From the NCBI RefSeq assembly GCF_003228315.1, contig NZ_CP029693.1, positions 4,763,501 through 4,827,500 of the forward strand: a DNA stretch of 64,000 nt. The letters are read 5' to 3'. The translations under genes and the position numbers were made by a program. Of the stretch, positions 35,111 through 43,750 are shown in pieces. The DNA is from Pseudomonas putida (GTDB taxonomy: Bacteria > Pseudomonadota > Gammaproteobacteria > Pseudomonadales > Pseudomonadaceae). Below the pieces are notes generated by a model. It searched no databases and was not told the DNA's origin. It saw only the letters and a list, made by a program, of their open reading frames with translations. Positions within the stretch are counted from its first letter, which is position 1. Each line of letters begins with the position of its first letter.

Positions 35111-36244
35111 TCAGCGAAGATATTCAGCCAACCCGGCATAACAGGTCGCCAGGTGATAAGGCGTAGTCGACGGCATGTCCCGGCGGCTCACTTCCCCATG
35201 TTCATCCCGGCACTCATACCAGCCCCCCACATGCAGCGAACGTTGCTGCAACGCCCGCAACTGGCGCAGGACGACTGCCTCGCTATCCGCTCGCAGGGTC
35301 AATGCCCGCAGGTACTCCGCCTGGGCCCAGATGCGTTGGGTCGCGTCGCGCAAACCACTGCCCGGTCCGAGATCAAGCATGGCGCACACGGCGCCGGTCT
35401 GTTGGTCGACGCCCAATTTCTCGGTGAAGGCGAACGCACGCTCCAGAGACGCGTGCAAAGCCGAGCCACGCAGCAGATCCGACGACTCCAGCAGGAAATA
35501 CCATTCGAACTGATGCCCCGGTTCAAACCAGTTATCCACAGCGCCCAGCGGCTTTTCCATCAACACGCTTTGTTGTAGATCGATAAAGCGCTTTTGCATG
35601 GCTGTGCATAACTCGACCAGCGCTTGTTGCACCGCGAGATCCTCGCGTACCGACAGGGTGGCGAGGAACGCTTCGGCCAGGTGCATCAGGGGATTTTGCA
35701 ACGGGCCGCTGTTCAGGGATGACCAGTCGCGATCAAGGCTTGCTTCATAGAGGCCGTCGCCGCTGGCGAAACGCTGTGTGATCACTTCCAGGCTGGCATT
35801 GAGCACCGACTCCACCAGCGGCTCGCGGACCTTGTCCCAGAAGTGGGCGCAGGCGAACAGGATGAAGGCGTGGGTGTAGAGGTCCTTGCGGGTATCCAGC
35901 GGCGCGCCTTGCGGGTCGATGCTGTAAAACCAGCCGCCATGCTCGGCATCGTGGAAATGCCGCTGCAACGAGCGGAACAGCGCCGCCGCGCGCTCTTCTG
36001 CAGCCGGCACCTGGCCGATCAGGCTGGCGAACAGATACAACTGCCGCGCACAGGCCATGGCGCGATAACGCTGGGCAGGCAATGGCTGGTGATTGGCGTC
36101 CAGCGCCTCATGGGGCAACGCCATGTCGGCGTTCCAGCCCGGGCCCTGCCAGAGCGGCACGATCACCTTCAGAAAGTGTTGTTGCACGTCGCTGAACAGG
36201 GCAGTCAATTCAGGCTGGGAGGCGGAGCGGGAGGCTTGCGGCAT
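35111..36244 (-). CDS. AGE-family epimerase/isomerase
   Basis: The 377-residue protein belongs to the N-acylglucosamine 2-epimerase/mannose isomerase (AGE) family with an (alpha/alpha)6 barrel. Segments LPAQRYRAMACARQLYLFA near residue 60, GGWFYSID around 103, KDLYTHAFILFA around 120 and PGHQFEWYFLLE near 240 are where the family keeps its conserved Arg and His residues. The actual sugar is not predictable here; relatives isomerise mannose and fructose or N-acetylglucosamine. It is monocistronic. Confidence 0.88.
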   Translation of the reverse strand: MPQASRSASQPELTALFSDVQQHFLKVIVPLWQGPGWNADMALPHEALDANHQPLPAQRYRAMACARQLYLFASLIGQVPAAEERAAALFRSLQRHFHDAEHGGWFYSIDPQGAPLDTRKDLYTHAFILFACAHFWDKVREPLVESVLNASLEVITQRFASGDGLYEASLDRDWSSLNSGPLQNPLMHLAEAFLATLSVREDLAVQQALVELCTAMQKRFIDLQQSVLMEKPLGAVDNWFEPGHQFEWYFLLESSDLLRGSALHASLERAFAFTEKLGVDQQTGAVCAMLDLGPGSGLRDATQRIWAQAEYLRALTLRADSEAVVLRQLRALQQRSLHVGGWYECRDEHGEVSRRDMPSTTPYHLATCYAGLAEYLR

Positions 36245-36319
36245 TGGCTGGCGTCGTCACGGCAGGGTTGATTGCGCGACATGTTAGCAGGCCTGAGGTT
36301 TGTGGTGTCTGTCGGGCCG

Positions 36320-36415
36320 TCATCGCGGGCAAGCCTTGCTCCCACAGGTGATGTGTCGCCCACATCCTTGAAGTCAGGCTCAAATCCTGTGGGAGCAAGG
36401 CTTGCCCGCGATGAG
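36320..36415. repeat. REP pair (REPIN), GCGGGCAAGCCTTGCTCCC type
   Basis: Inverted TCATCGCGGGCAAGCCTTGC and complement around a spacer of about 45 bases, between the AGE gene and hupE. Confidence 0.9.
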
Positions 36416-36436
36416 GCCATCACAGGCAACAAAGAA

Positions 36437-37009
36437 TCAACCGGCCAACAACCACACCCCGGTCGCCGCCGAAGCCGCCCCTGCCAACCGAACCAACGGT
36501 GCTGCCGCCAGCGGCAACGCCCTTACCACCGCATAACCCGCCGCATGCAGAGCCGCCGTCGCTGCTACAAACCCGGCTGCATAAGCCCACGGACTCGACA
36601 TCTCCGGCAATTCCAACCCATGCGCCACGCCATGAAACAGCGCAAACACCGCCGTGGCGACTACAGCCAGACTCAACGGTGGACGCACCGCCAATGCCAC
36701 CGCCAGCCCCAGCGCCAGCACGGACGCGGCAATCCCGCTCTCCAGTGCCGGCAGTTTCAATCCTTCAAAACCCAACACTCCGCCGAGCAACATTGTGCCG
36801 ACGAAGGTGCACGGCAGCGCCCAGCGTGCCGCGCCTTTCTGCTGCGCCGCCCAGAGGCCCACCGCCAGCATCGCCAGCAAATGGTCGAGTCCGCCGATCG
36901 GGTGGCTGATGCCGGCGATCAAGCCATTGTCGCCGTGCCCCGGGTGGGCGAAGGCCAAGGCCGGGGTCAGCGGCAGGGCCACGGCGCCCAGGATGCGTTT
37001 CAGTGTCAT
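36437..37009 (-). CDS. hupE: HupE/UreJ-family nickel permease
   Basis: Membrane protein of 190 residues, thought to import nickel for urease. A signal-like start (GAVALPLTPALAFA) is followed by the metal-binding HPGHGDNG. Membrane segments carry ISHPIGGLDHLLAMLAVGLW and ALFHGVAHGLELPE, whose His and Asp residues are the family signature. It is the last gene of ureEFG-hupE, 27 bases after ureG. Transport is by family knowledge. Confidence 0.93.
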   Translation of the reverse strand: MTLKRILGAVALPLTPALAFAHPGHGDNGLIAGISHPIGGLDHLLAMLAVGLWAAQQKGAARWALPCTFVGTMLLGGVLGFEGLKLPALESGIAASVLALGLAVALAVRPPLSLAVVATAVFALFHGVAHGLELPEMSSPWAYAAGFVAATAALHAAGYAVVRALPLAAAPLVRLAGAASAATGVWLLAG

Positions 37010-37036
37010 GGATTAGCTTCCTTGTGAATAAGTGGA

Positions 37037-37651
37037 TCAAGCCGCCGTCAGCAGGCCCTGGCGTTCGATGAAGGCAATGATCTCTTCCAGACCCTGGCCG
37101 GTTTTCTGGTTGCTGAAGACGAACGGCTTGCCGCTGCGCATCCGGGTGGTGTCGCTGTCCATCAGGGTCAGCGATGCACCCACCAGCGGCGCCAGGTCGA
37201 TTTTGTTGATCACCAGCAGGTCGGATTTGCAGATCCCCGGCCCGCCCTTGCGTGGCAACTTGTCGCCTGCGGACACATCGATCACATAGATGGTCAGGTC
37301 GGACAGTTCCGGGCTGAAGGTCGCCGACAGGTTGTCGCCACCGGACTCCACCAGAATCAGGTCCAGTCCCGGAAAGCGCCGGTTCAGTTGATCTACGGCT
37401 TCAAGGTTGATCGACGCGTCTTCGCGGATCGCCGTGTGCGGGCAGCCGCCGGTTTCCACGCCGATAATGCGTTCCGGCGCCAGGGCCTGGTTGCGCACCA
37501 GAAAGTCGGCGTCTTCACGGGTGTAGATGTCGTTGGTCACCACGGCCAGGTTGTAACGGTCGCGCAGGGCCAGGCACAGGGCCAGGGTCAGGGCGGTCTT
37601 GCCGGAGCCGACCGGGCCGCCGATGCCGACACGCAGGGGTTGTGTGTTCAT
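37037..37651 (-). CDS. ureG: Urease accessory GTPase UreG
   Basis: SIMIBI-class GTPase that delivers nickel to apo-urease with UreDEF. The 204-residue product begins MNTQPLRVGIGGPVGSGKTA, whose GPVGSGKT is the P-loop. It also carries the metal-binding CPH triad in VETGGCPHTAIREDAS, ESGGDNLSATFSPEL and the guanine-specificity NKID. The start at 37651 is chosen over a long upstream open frame that overlaps ureF. Confidence 0.97.
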   Translation of the reverse strand: MNTQPLRVGIGGPVGSGKTALTLALCLALRDRYNLAVVTNDIYTREDADFLVRNQALAPERIIGVETGGCPHTAIREDASINLEAVDQLNRRFPGLDLILVESGGDNLSATFSPELSDLTIYVIDVSAGDKLPRKGGPGICKSDLLVINKIDLAPLVGASLTLMDSDTTRMRSGKPFVFSNQKTGQGLEEIIAFIERQGLLTAA

Positions 37652-37673
37652 ATGCTTCTCCAGAATAAGCGTT

Positions 37674-38348
37674 TCAGGATCGGAACAGCCGGCTGTACTG
37701 GCGCTCATGGGCCATGCACGCCAGGGACAGGCCGAAAACGGCGCTGCCCATATGTTCGGGGGTGAGGTGGGTGGCGTTGTACTGGGCTTGCTGCAGCAAC
37801 GGCAGCAATTCACTGGTCAGGCGCTGGGCGGCCTGCTGGCCCAGCGGCAGGGTTTTCATCAATACCGCCAACTGGTTCTCCAGCCAGCTCCAGAGCCAGG
37901 CGGCCAGCGCATCCTGCGGGCTTATCTGCCAGGCACGCGCGGCCAGGGCCCAGCCCAGCGCCAGGTGGGGTTCGGGATGTTGAGCGAGAAAGGTGCGGGC
38001 TGCGGCATCCAGTTCCGGCAAGCCGTTGAGCAGTTGTTGCAGGGAGTAGCCCATCTGCCGGCTCTCCAGATGCAGTTCACGGGTTTCCCGGCTGGCGCGG
38101 TGTTCTTCGCAGCGTTGCAGCAGCTCGCACCAGTTGTCTTCCTGCGCCGCGACGCAATGGGCGAGCAGCAGCGGGGCTTCGAAACGGGCGAGATTGAGCA
38201 GCAATTGATCGCCGATCCAGCGTCGCGCGCTGTCGGAATCGCTGACGCGACCGTTCTCCACCGCCATTTCCAAGCCTTGGGAATAGCTGTAGCCGCCAAT
38301 CGGCAGTTGCGGGCTGGCCAGGCGCAGCAGTGCCCAGGCCGGGTTCAC
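37674..38348 (-). CDS. ureF: Urease accessory protein UreF
   Basis: All-helical scaffold that, with UreD and UreG, activates urease and acts as a fidelity check on GTP hydrolysis. The 224 residues begin with GTG at 38348, overlapping the ureE stop (GTGA). The N-terminal LLRLASPQLPIGGYSYSQGL and the AWLWSWLENQLAVLMKTLPL region are typical. Confidence 0.95.
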   Translation of the reverse strand: MNPAWALLRLASPQLPIGGYSYSQGLEMAVENGRVSDSDSARRWIGDQLLLNLARFEAPLLLAHCVAAQEDNWCELLQRCEEHRASRETRELHLESRQMGYSLQQLLNGLPELDAAARTFLAQHPEPHLALGWALAARAWQISPQDALAAWLWSWLENQLAVLMKTLPLGQQAAQRLTSELLPLLQQAQYNATHLTPEHMGSAVFGLSLACMAHERQYSRLFRS

Positions 38349-38845
38349 AGGCGTACGCCAAATTGATGCAGTTTGGGCGGGTAGTTGAAGTCTTCATCGC
38401 CATGGCGCGAATGATGATGACCACCGCCGTAGGCACCGTGTTCCGGCTGGAATGGCGCTTCGATGGACTCGGTACTGGCGCCCAGTTGTTCGAGCATCGC
38501 CTTGAGCACATAGTCGTCGAGCAGGCGCAGCCAGCCATCGCCCACTTGCAGGGCGACGTGACGATTGCCCAAGTGATAGGCGGCGCGGGTCAATTCAAAC
38601 GCATTGGCGCAGGTGACGTGCAGCAGTTGTTCGGGGCGGGCACAGACACGGACGATACGACCGTCTTCGGCCTGCAGGCACTCGCCGTCATACAGGGGCG
38701 ATTGACCGCGCTTCAAAAACAACCCGACGTCTTCGCCCTCGGCACTGAAACAGCGCAAACGGCTTTTGCTCCGTGCTTCGAAGTTCAGGTGCAACTCGGC
38801 GGCCCAGGTGGGTTGAGGATCGATTCTTCGATGAATCACCAGCAT
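38345..38845 (-). CDS. ureE: Urease accessory metallochaperone UreE
   Basis: Nickel-binding chaperone that loads UreG. The 166 residues include the metal-binding middle motif HLGNRHVALQV around residue 90 and a His-rich C-terminus (GGGHHHSRHGDED), characteristic of the family. It heads ureE-ureF-ureG-hupE, while the structural genes ureB and ureC lie about 23 kb away on the same strand. Confidence 0.96.
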   Translation of the reverse strand: MLVIHRRIDPQPTWAAELHLNFEARSKSRLRCFSAEGEDVGLFLKRGQSPLYDGECLQAEDGRIVRVCARPEQLLHVTCANAFELTRAAYHLGNRHVALQVGDGWLRLLDDYVLKAMLEQLGASTESIEAPFQPEHGAYGGGHHHSRHGDEDFNYPPKLHQFGVRL

Positions 38846-39021
38846 CGGGAAGCTTCCAGCAATGGACGATGCACAGGCTAGAGCAAGGGGCTTGCCAATC
38901 GGCGGTAGGTGTAGGAAATGGCTGAAGGAGGCGTGGGACGAACCTACCTAAGGCGGTGGTTTTGAGTGATGTTGGTGCGAGAGCTTTCTACAGTGCACCA
39001 GCGTGAGGCGCTTCGGCTTTT

Positions 39022-39112
39022 CTGTGGGAGCGAGCTTGCTCGCGATTGGGGCAGTACTGTCAAAGTAAGTGTTGGCTGTGCCGACGCCATCGCGAGCAAG
39101 CTCGCTCCCACA
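39022..39112. repeat. REP pair (REPIN), long-spacer class
   Basis: Inverted GGGAGCGAGCTTGCTCGCGA copies around a spacer with GTGTTGGCTGTGCCGACG. The rest of the 287-base gap between ureE and the TetR gene shows nothing else recognisable. Confidence 0.9.
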
Positions 39113-39132
39113 AGGATTGCGTTGCAGGTTCT

Positions 39133-39765
39133 TTATTCAGTGCTGCCCAGGCCTTGCCAGTGCTTGAGGCCAATGAAGATAAAGCGCAACTGCTGGGTGA
39201 TCTTCGCCTGAGGTGTCAGATGCTCGGGCAGCGCCTCGGCCGGCGGGTCGATGATGTCCGGCAAGGTGGCGAACACGCTCTTGACGATCAGGTCGGCCAT
39301 CACGCTCAGGCCGGCGCTGTCCAGGTGCTGCAGCTTGGGCATCAGCGTCAGGTCGGCGGCGAGGTCGGAACTGATGTTTTCCCGCAGGCGGCCAATCGCC
39401 AGACGTACCGGCAGCGATCCGCCGTATTGCTCACGGGCCAGAAACAGAAATTGCGAACGGTTGGCGCTGACCACATCGAGAAAGATCCGCACCGACGCAT
39501 CGATGATGCCGCCCATGACGAACTCGTTATGTCGCACCAGGCGGATGGTTTCGCGGAAGGTCTGACCGACCTCGCATACCAGTGCCAGGCCCAGTTCGTC
39601 CATGTCGGCGAAATGCCGGTAGAAACCGGTCGGGACGATCCCGGCGGTTTTCGCCACTTCGCGCAGGCTCAGGCTGCCGAATCCACGGCCACCTTCCATC
39701 AGGTGCCGGGCAGCGTCCATCAGGGCGACGCGGGTTTGTTGTTTCTGTTCAGCGCGGGGCAGCAT
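39133..39765 (-). CDS. desT: TetR-family repressor, DesT/FabR-like
   Basis: Likely controls unsaturated fatty acid metabolism. The 210-residue product from the conserved start (MLPRAEQKQQTRVALMDAAR) has the TetR helix-turn-helix GSLSLREVAKTAGIVPTGFY and ligand region FLFLAREQYGGSLPVRLAIG, very like DesT of P. aeruginosa, which senses acyl-CoA saturation. In that species desT is also next to ureE, as I recall. The desC-desB genes are not adjacent here. A GTG 12 codons upstream could be an alternative start. Confidence 0.85.
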   Translation of the reverse strand: MLPRAEQKQQTRVALMDAARHLMEGGRGFGSLSLREVAKTAGIVPTGFYRHFADMDELGLALVCEVGQTFRETIRLVRHNEFVMGGIIDASVRIFLDVVSANRSQFLFLAREQYGGSLPVRLAIGRLRENISSDLAADLTLMPKLQHLDSAGLSVMADLIVKSVFATLPDIIDPPAEALPEHLTPQAKITQQLRFIFIGLKHWQGLGSTE

Positions 39766-39891
39766 CGCAAGGGCGTTTTCTGGAAATGGAGAGCGGCGCA
39801 CTCTAGCAAATCGGCTTTGCCGGCGTCGAACGACGATAGGGAGATGCGGCGGGGGATGTTCGGTATCGACAGGCTGGGGAGCCAGAAAATC

Positions 39892-39920
39892 AAAAGCCCA
39901 ATCCGGTGATTGGGCTTTTT
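39892..39920. terminator. Bidirectional terminator
   Basis: AAAAGCCCAATC CGGT GATTGGGCTTTTT is a perfect 12-base stem 20 bases beyond the stop of the repeat protein gene. The A and T runs on both sides let it work either way. Confidence 0.85.
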
Positions 39921-39939
39921 CTCAGGGCGGCCATGGGGC

Positions 39940-40434
39940 TTAGCTCATCGAACTGTTGCGTTCGATCACGCGGTCACCACCACCTTCGGCCAGGGTTTGA
40001 CCAGGGGTGCGGTCGGAACCGTCAGCAGCCAGGGTTTGGCCAGGGGTGCGGTCGGAGCCGTCAGCGGCGATGGTTTGGCCAGGAGTGCGGTCGGAACCGT
40101 CAGCGGCGATGGTTTGGCCGGGAGTGCGGTCGGAACCGTCAGCAGCCAGGGTTTGACCAAGGGTACGGTCAGAGCCGTCAGCAGCAACCGTTTGACCTTG
40201 TTTGGTTTGGTCGTAGCCGTCTTCGGTGATCAGGCCTTTTTCTTTCAGGCGATCATTGCCACCTTCGGCCAGGGTTTGGCCTGGAGTGCGATCGGAACCA
40301 TCGGCGGCGACGGTTTGGCTGAACACCGAATGGCTGTCTTTGACTTGCGGGGTAGCCTGTTCAGCGGCTGGCAGTGCGAAGGCAGTGCTGGCCAGCAGAG
40401 AGAGGGAAAGACTAAGCAGTAATTGGCGTTTCAT
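39940..40434 (-). CDS. Exported 13-residue tandem-repeat protein
   Basis: Function unknown. The 164 residues start with a signal peptide (MKRQLLLSLSLSLLASTAFA then LPAAEQ). The mature part is a run of near-identical 13-residue units of the form QTxAADGSDRTPG, interrupted by a divergent middle (GGNDRLKEKGLITEDGYDQT), and ends GGGDRVIERNSSMS. The Asp/Gly/Ser repeats resemble a linear or calcium-binding-like extracellular segment, but I know of no defined fold. I recall similar Pseudomonas proteins being labelled phage infection protein; I would not rely on that name. Confidence 0.75.
   Translation of the reverse strand: MKRQLLLSLSLSLLASTAFALPAAEQATPQVKDSHSVFSQTVAADGSDRTPGQTLAEGGNDRLKEKGLITEDGYDQTKQGQTVAADGSDRTLGQTLAADGSDRTPGQTIAADGSDRTPGQTIAADGSDRTPGQTLAADGSDRTPGQTLAEGGGDRVIERNSSMS
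39992..40186. repeat. Five 39-base tandem repeats within the repeat-protein gene
   Basis: Units start at 39992, 40031, 40070, 40109 and 40148, each with a core like GTGCGGTCGGAACCGTCAGC. Neighbouring units are nearly identical at DNA level, so the count probably varies between strains by slippage or recombination. Confidence 0.9.
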
Positions 40435-40820
40435 GATCTGTGCTCCATGCCGGGGCGATAAAGTGGGTACGAGTGAAGTGTTACCCGTGAGAAGTCGATA
40501 TAAAAGTTCATAAACGCAATGTTAATAATCAACGGAATTGATTGTTCTCGGCGAAGGCTCTAAACCGGGCTTTTCCGGCGGATGATTTTGCACCGTGCTG
40601 GGTATTTTCGACTCACTTGCGCTGCACAAAAGTGCGGGAGCGGTAACGCTGTCGACGCGGAAGAGGGCAAAATCACCGGTCCGGTTGAGTCAAAAACGGC
40701 TTTTCGATTAAACCTGCGGGCCGTTTATCAGTCGTAGATTCCATGGCGGGTCGGTTATGGCCCGGCGTTTCTCATGGGCGTCGTGGTCGGGACGTTCAGC
40801 CGTATCAGGAGCTCTGTGCA
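40435..40820. other. Intergenic region without clear features
   Basis: 386 bases between the divergent repeat-protein gene and the AsmA gene. Apart from a weak promoter-like pair (TTGAGT at about 40685, TTAAAC 17 bases on) I see no gene, RNA or strong palindrome. Confidence 0.5.
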
Positions 40821-42890
40821 ATGACGCGCACTCGTAAAATTCTTGCCTGGACCTTCAGCACCCTGGTTGTCTTGCTGACGGTGCTGGTGCTGTTCATCGT
40901 GTTCTTCGATTGGAACCGGATCAAACCACCCCTCAATGCCAAGGTTTCCGAGGAGCTTCACCGACCGTTTGCCATCAATGGCAACCTTTCGGTGGTCTGG
41001 CGCCGAGAGCTCGAGGAAGGCGGCTGGCGCGCCTGGGTGCCGTGGCCGCACGTGGTGGCCGAAGACTTGAGCCTGGGCAACCCGGACTGGTCGAAAGCGC
41101 CGCAGATGGCCACGCTCAAGCGGGTGGAACTGCGCATCTCGCCCCTGGCACTGCTGGCACAGCGAGTGGTGATCCCGCGCATCGACCTCACCGAACCCAA
41201 CGCCCAACTGCTGCGCCTGGCTGACGGTCGCGCCAACTGGACGTTCAAATTCGATCCGAAAGATCCGAATGCCGAACCGTCGCCCTGGGTGCTGGACATT
41301 GGCGCGATCGGCTTCGACAAGGGGCACGTCACCCTCGACGATCAGAACCTGAAAACTCAGCTCGACGTATTGATCGATCCGCTAGGCAAGCCCGTTCCTT
41401 TCAGTGAAATCGTGGGCGATAAAGCCGCGAAACGCGCTCAAGAGAAAGGAGCCTCACCTCAGGACTATGCATTTGGCTTGAAGGTCAAAGGCCAGTACCA
41501 CGGTCAGAATCTGGCGGGCCAGGGCAAGATCGGCGGACTGCTGGCCTTGCAGGACTCGGCGCAGCCTTTTCCGTTGCAGGCACAAGTGAAGATAGCCGAC
41601 ACCAGCGTCGAACTGGCCGGCACCCTGACCGATCCACTGAACCTCGGCGCCCTGGACCTGCGCCTGAAACTCGCCGGCACCAGCCTTGGCCATCTCTACC
41701 CACTGACCGGCGTGACCCTGCCGGATACCCCGCCCTATGCCACCGATGGTCATTTGACCGCCAAACTGCACGAGGCGAGCGGTGCGGTGTTCCGTTATGA
41801 AGAGTTCAACGGCACCATCGGCTCCAGCGATATTCACGGCAATTTGAGTTATGTCGCCAGCCAGCCACGGCCCAAACTCAGCGGGTCGCTGCTGTCCAAC
41901 CAACTGCTGTTTGCCGACCTCGCACCGTTGATTGGCGCGGATTCCAATACCAAGCAAAAGGCCCGCGGCGTTGAGAGCAAGCAACCGGCGGACAAGGTGT
42001 TGCCGGTCGAGGAGTTCAAGACCGAGCGCTGGCGCGATATGGACGCCGATGTCGAGTTCACCGGCAAACGCATCGTCCACAGCGAGAAACTGCCCTTCAA
42101 CGATCTCTACACCCGTCTGGTTCTCACTGATGGCGTGCTCAGCCTCGAGCCGCTGAGGTTTGGCGTGGCGGGTGGCAAGCTGGATGCGCAGATTCGCCTG
42201 AACGGCCACACCGAGCCGTTGGAGGGCAAGGCAAAACTCACGGCGCGGGGCTTCAAGCTCAAACAGCTGTTCCCGACGTTCGAGCCGATGAAAACCAGTT
42301 TTGGCGAGCTCAATGGCGATGCCGATATCACCGGACGCGGCAACTCCGTGGCCAAGTTGCTGGGCAGTGCCAACGGCAACCTGAAGTTGTTGATCAATGA
42401 CGGCGCCATCAGTCGCGAGTTGATGGAACTGGCCGGGTTGAACGTCGGCAACTATGTGGTTGGCAAGATCTTTGGCGACAAGGAGGTGAAGATCAACTGC
42501 GCGGCTGCCGACTTCGACATCAAGAGCGGTCTGGCGAGCACGCGGCTGTTCGTCTTCGATACCGAGAACGCGATCATCTATGTCGATGGCACGGCGAACA
42601 TGGCAACCGAGCAACTGGACCTGACGGTGACCCCGGAATCCAAGGGCTGGCGCTTGATTTCGTTGCGCTCGCCACTGTACGTGCGGGGCAAATTCATCAA
42701 GCCCGATGCTGGGGTGAAAGCCGTACCACTAATGTTGCGCGGGGCGGGGATGGTGGCGCTGGGGGTGATTGCAGCACCGGCGGCGGGATTGCTGGCGTTG
42801 GTGGCGCCGAGTGGGGGCGAACCGAATCAGTGCGCGCCATTGCTGGAGCAGATGAAGGCAGGTAAGGCACCCAAGACAGTGAAAAACTGA
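40821..42890 (+). CDS. AsmA-family envelope protein
   Basis: A 689-residue protein with one N-terminal membrane anchor (TFSTLVVLLTVLVLFIVFFD) and a large periplasmic region of repeated beta-rich segments. It is typical of AsmA-like (VPS13-fold) proteins thought to move phospholipids or aid outer-membrane assembly. Near the C-terminus the AsmA signature region spans LNGDADITGRGNSVAKLLGS and NGNLKLLINDGAISRELMEL. The start at 40821 (MTRTRKILAWTF) has an upstream GGAG at a reasonable distance, and the earlier open frame is non-coding. A weak hairpin (about 42909-42947) follows. Confidence 0.9.
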   Translation: MTRTRKILAWTFSTLVVLLTVLVLFIVFFDWNRIKPPLNAKVSEELHRPFAINGNLSVVWRRELEEGGWRAWVPWPHVVAEDLSLGNPDWSKAPQMATLKRVELRISPLALLAQRVVIPRIDLTEPNAQLLRLADGRANWTFKFDPKDPNAEPSPWVLDIGAIGFDKGHVTLDDQNLKTQLDVLIDPLGKPVPFSEIVGDKAAKRAQEKGASPQDYAFGLKVKGQYHGQNLAGQGKIGGLLALQDSAQPFPLQAQVKIADTSVELAGTLTDPLNLGALDLRLKLAGTSLGHLYPLTGVTLPDTPPYATDGHLTAKLHEASGAVFRYEEFNGTIGSSDIHGNLSYVASQPRPKLSGSLLSNQLLFADLAPLIGADSNTKQKARGVESKQPADKVLPVEEFKTERWRDMDADVEFTGKRIVHSEKLPFNDLYTRLVLTDGVLSLEPLRFGVAGGKLDAQIRLNGHTEPLEGKAKLTARGFKLKQLFPTFEPMKTSFGELNGDADITGRGNSVAKLLGSANGNLKLLINDGAISRELMELAGLNVGNYVVGKIFGDKEVKINCAAADFDIKSGLASTRLFVFDTENAIIYVDGTANMATEQLDLTVTPESKGWRLISLRSPLYVRGKFIKPDAGVKAVPLMLRGAGMVALGVIAAPAAGLLALVAPSGGEPNQCAPLLEQMKAGKAPKTVKN

Positions 42891-42967
42891 TGTTTGCCTG
42901 AAAACATGTTTGAACGCTCCCGAAGGAAAAGCCCGAGAGCGCTCAAACACAAAGAGTCGTCGGCTGT

Positions 42968-43678
42968 TTAACCTGCACGGTTGGGTGTTGGTACATGCAG
43001 CAAATCAGTGTTGAGGTGACTTCCGACTTTTTTGATGACAGCCTCTCTGACGTTGTCGTACCGGCGTGAGTCCAGGGAACTGGCCAGCAACCATGTATTG
43101 GACTTTCCATCCATGATGGCATTGAGGATGGGCTGGTCCAGGATATCCATGTTCAGGTCATCGCTCGTTTTGAATGCGACCTGCAAGGTAATGATGGTTG
43201 CAGTGTCGCGAACAAACGTCAGCCGGGCTGTCGTGGCAACCGACGGTTTCGTCGAAGTGAAAGCATTGATTTCGTCGCTCGCGACAAAAATGTTGGTTCG
43301 AAGTTTATCAAGAACGGTTTTGATCACCGGCGATTGGGTCGGTGGCTTTTTCAATTGCAAAAAGGCGTTGGATAACGTTTGTTTTTCCTCTTTGTTCAGG
43401 GTGGTCGCCGTAGCCTGCTCGACGATCTTCAAAAGGCTTTTTCCCGAAAACTCGCAACGCTTGAACTCTCGGCTTTTGGTGATCCACCCTATTTTACTCA
43501 CGGTTTCTACATAATCGGACCATAGCATTTCTCGATTGTGTGAATGCTTCGAAGCAGATACAAGTTCACCGAGTAGGCTGGAGTTCAAGATGTCATTTTT
43601 AAAACCATCAGCATGCGTGCCAAAAAAAATCGTTATGTTTCCGTTTACCAGGTAAATATCGAATAGGGGTCTGTCCAT
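42968..43678 (-). CDS. Unrecognised protein, paralogue of its upstream neighbour
   Basis: A 236-residue soluble-looking product (MDRPLFDIYLVNGNITIFFG) with no signal peptide, no membrane segment and no family I recognise. It shares a plan with the 255-residue protein encoded just upstream: a W-x2-YVE-x4-GW element (SDYVETVSKIGWITKSRE), then a variable middle, a beta-rich segment and a C-terminal LDSRRYDNVREAVIKKVG. Base composition is more AT-rich than the flanking genes, suggesting later acquisition. The ribosome site is weak (TCCATTATC before ATG), so it may depend on its neighbour. Confidence 0.7.
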   Translation of the reverse strand: MDRPLFDIYLVNGNITIFFGTHADGFKNDILNSSLLGELVSASKHSHNREMLWSDYVETVSKIGWITKSREFKRCEFSGKSLLKIVEQATATTLNKEEKQTLSNAFLQLKKPPTQSPVIKTVLDKLRTNIFVASDEINAFTSTKPSVATTARLTFVRDTATIITLQVAFKTSDDLNMDILDQPILNAIMDGKSNTWLLASSLDSRRYDNVREAVIKKVGSHLNTDLLHVPTPNRAG

Positions 43679-43709
43679 GATAATGGATGCTCGGATTTTT
43701 ATGGGGTAG

Positions 43710-43739
43710 TTTAAATCGGCATGATTGTGCCGATTTAAA
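43710..43739. repeat. Perfect 12-base inverted repeat between the unknown paralogues
   Basis: TTTAAATCGGCA TGATTG TGCCGATTTAAA. The AT-rich stem ends could allow terminator function on either strand, separating the two genes. Confidence 0.75.
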
Positions 43740-43750
43740 ATTATGTTTTG

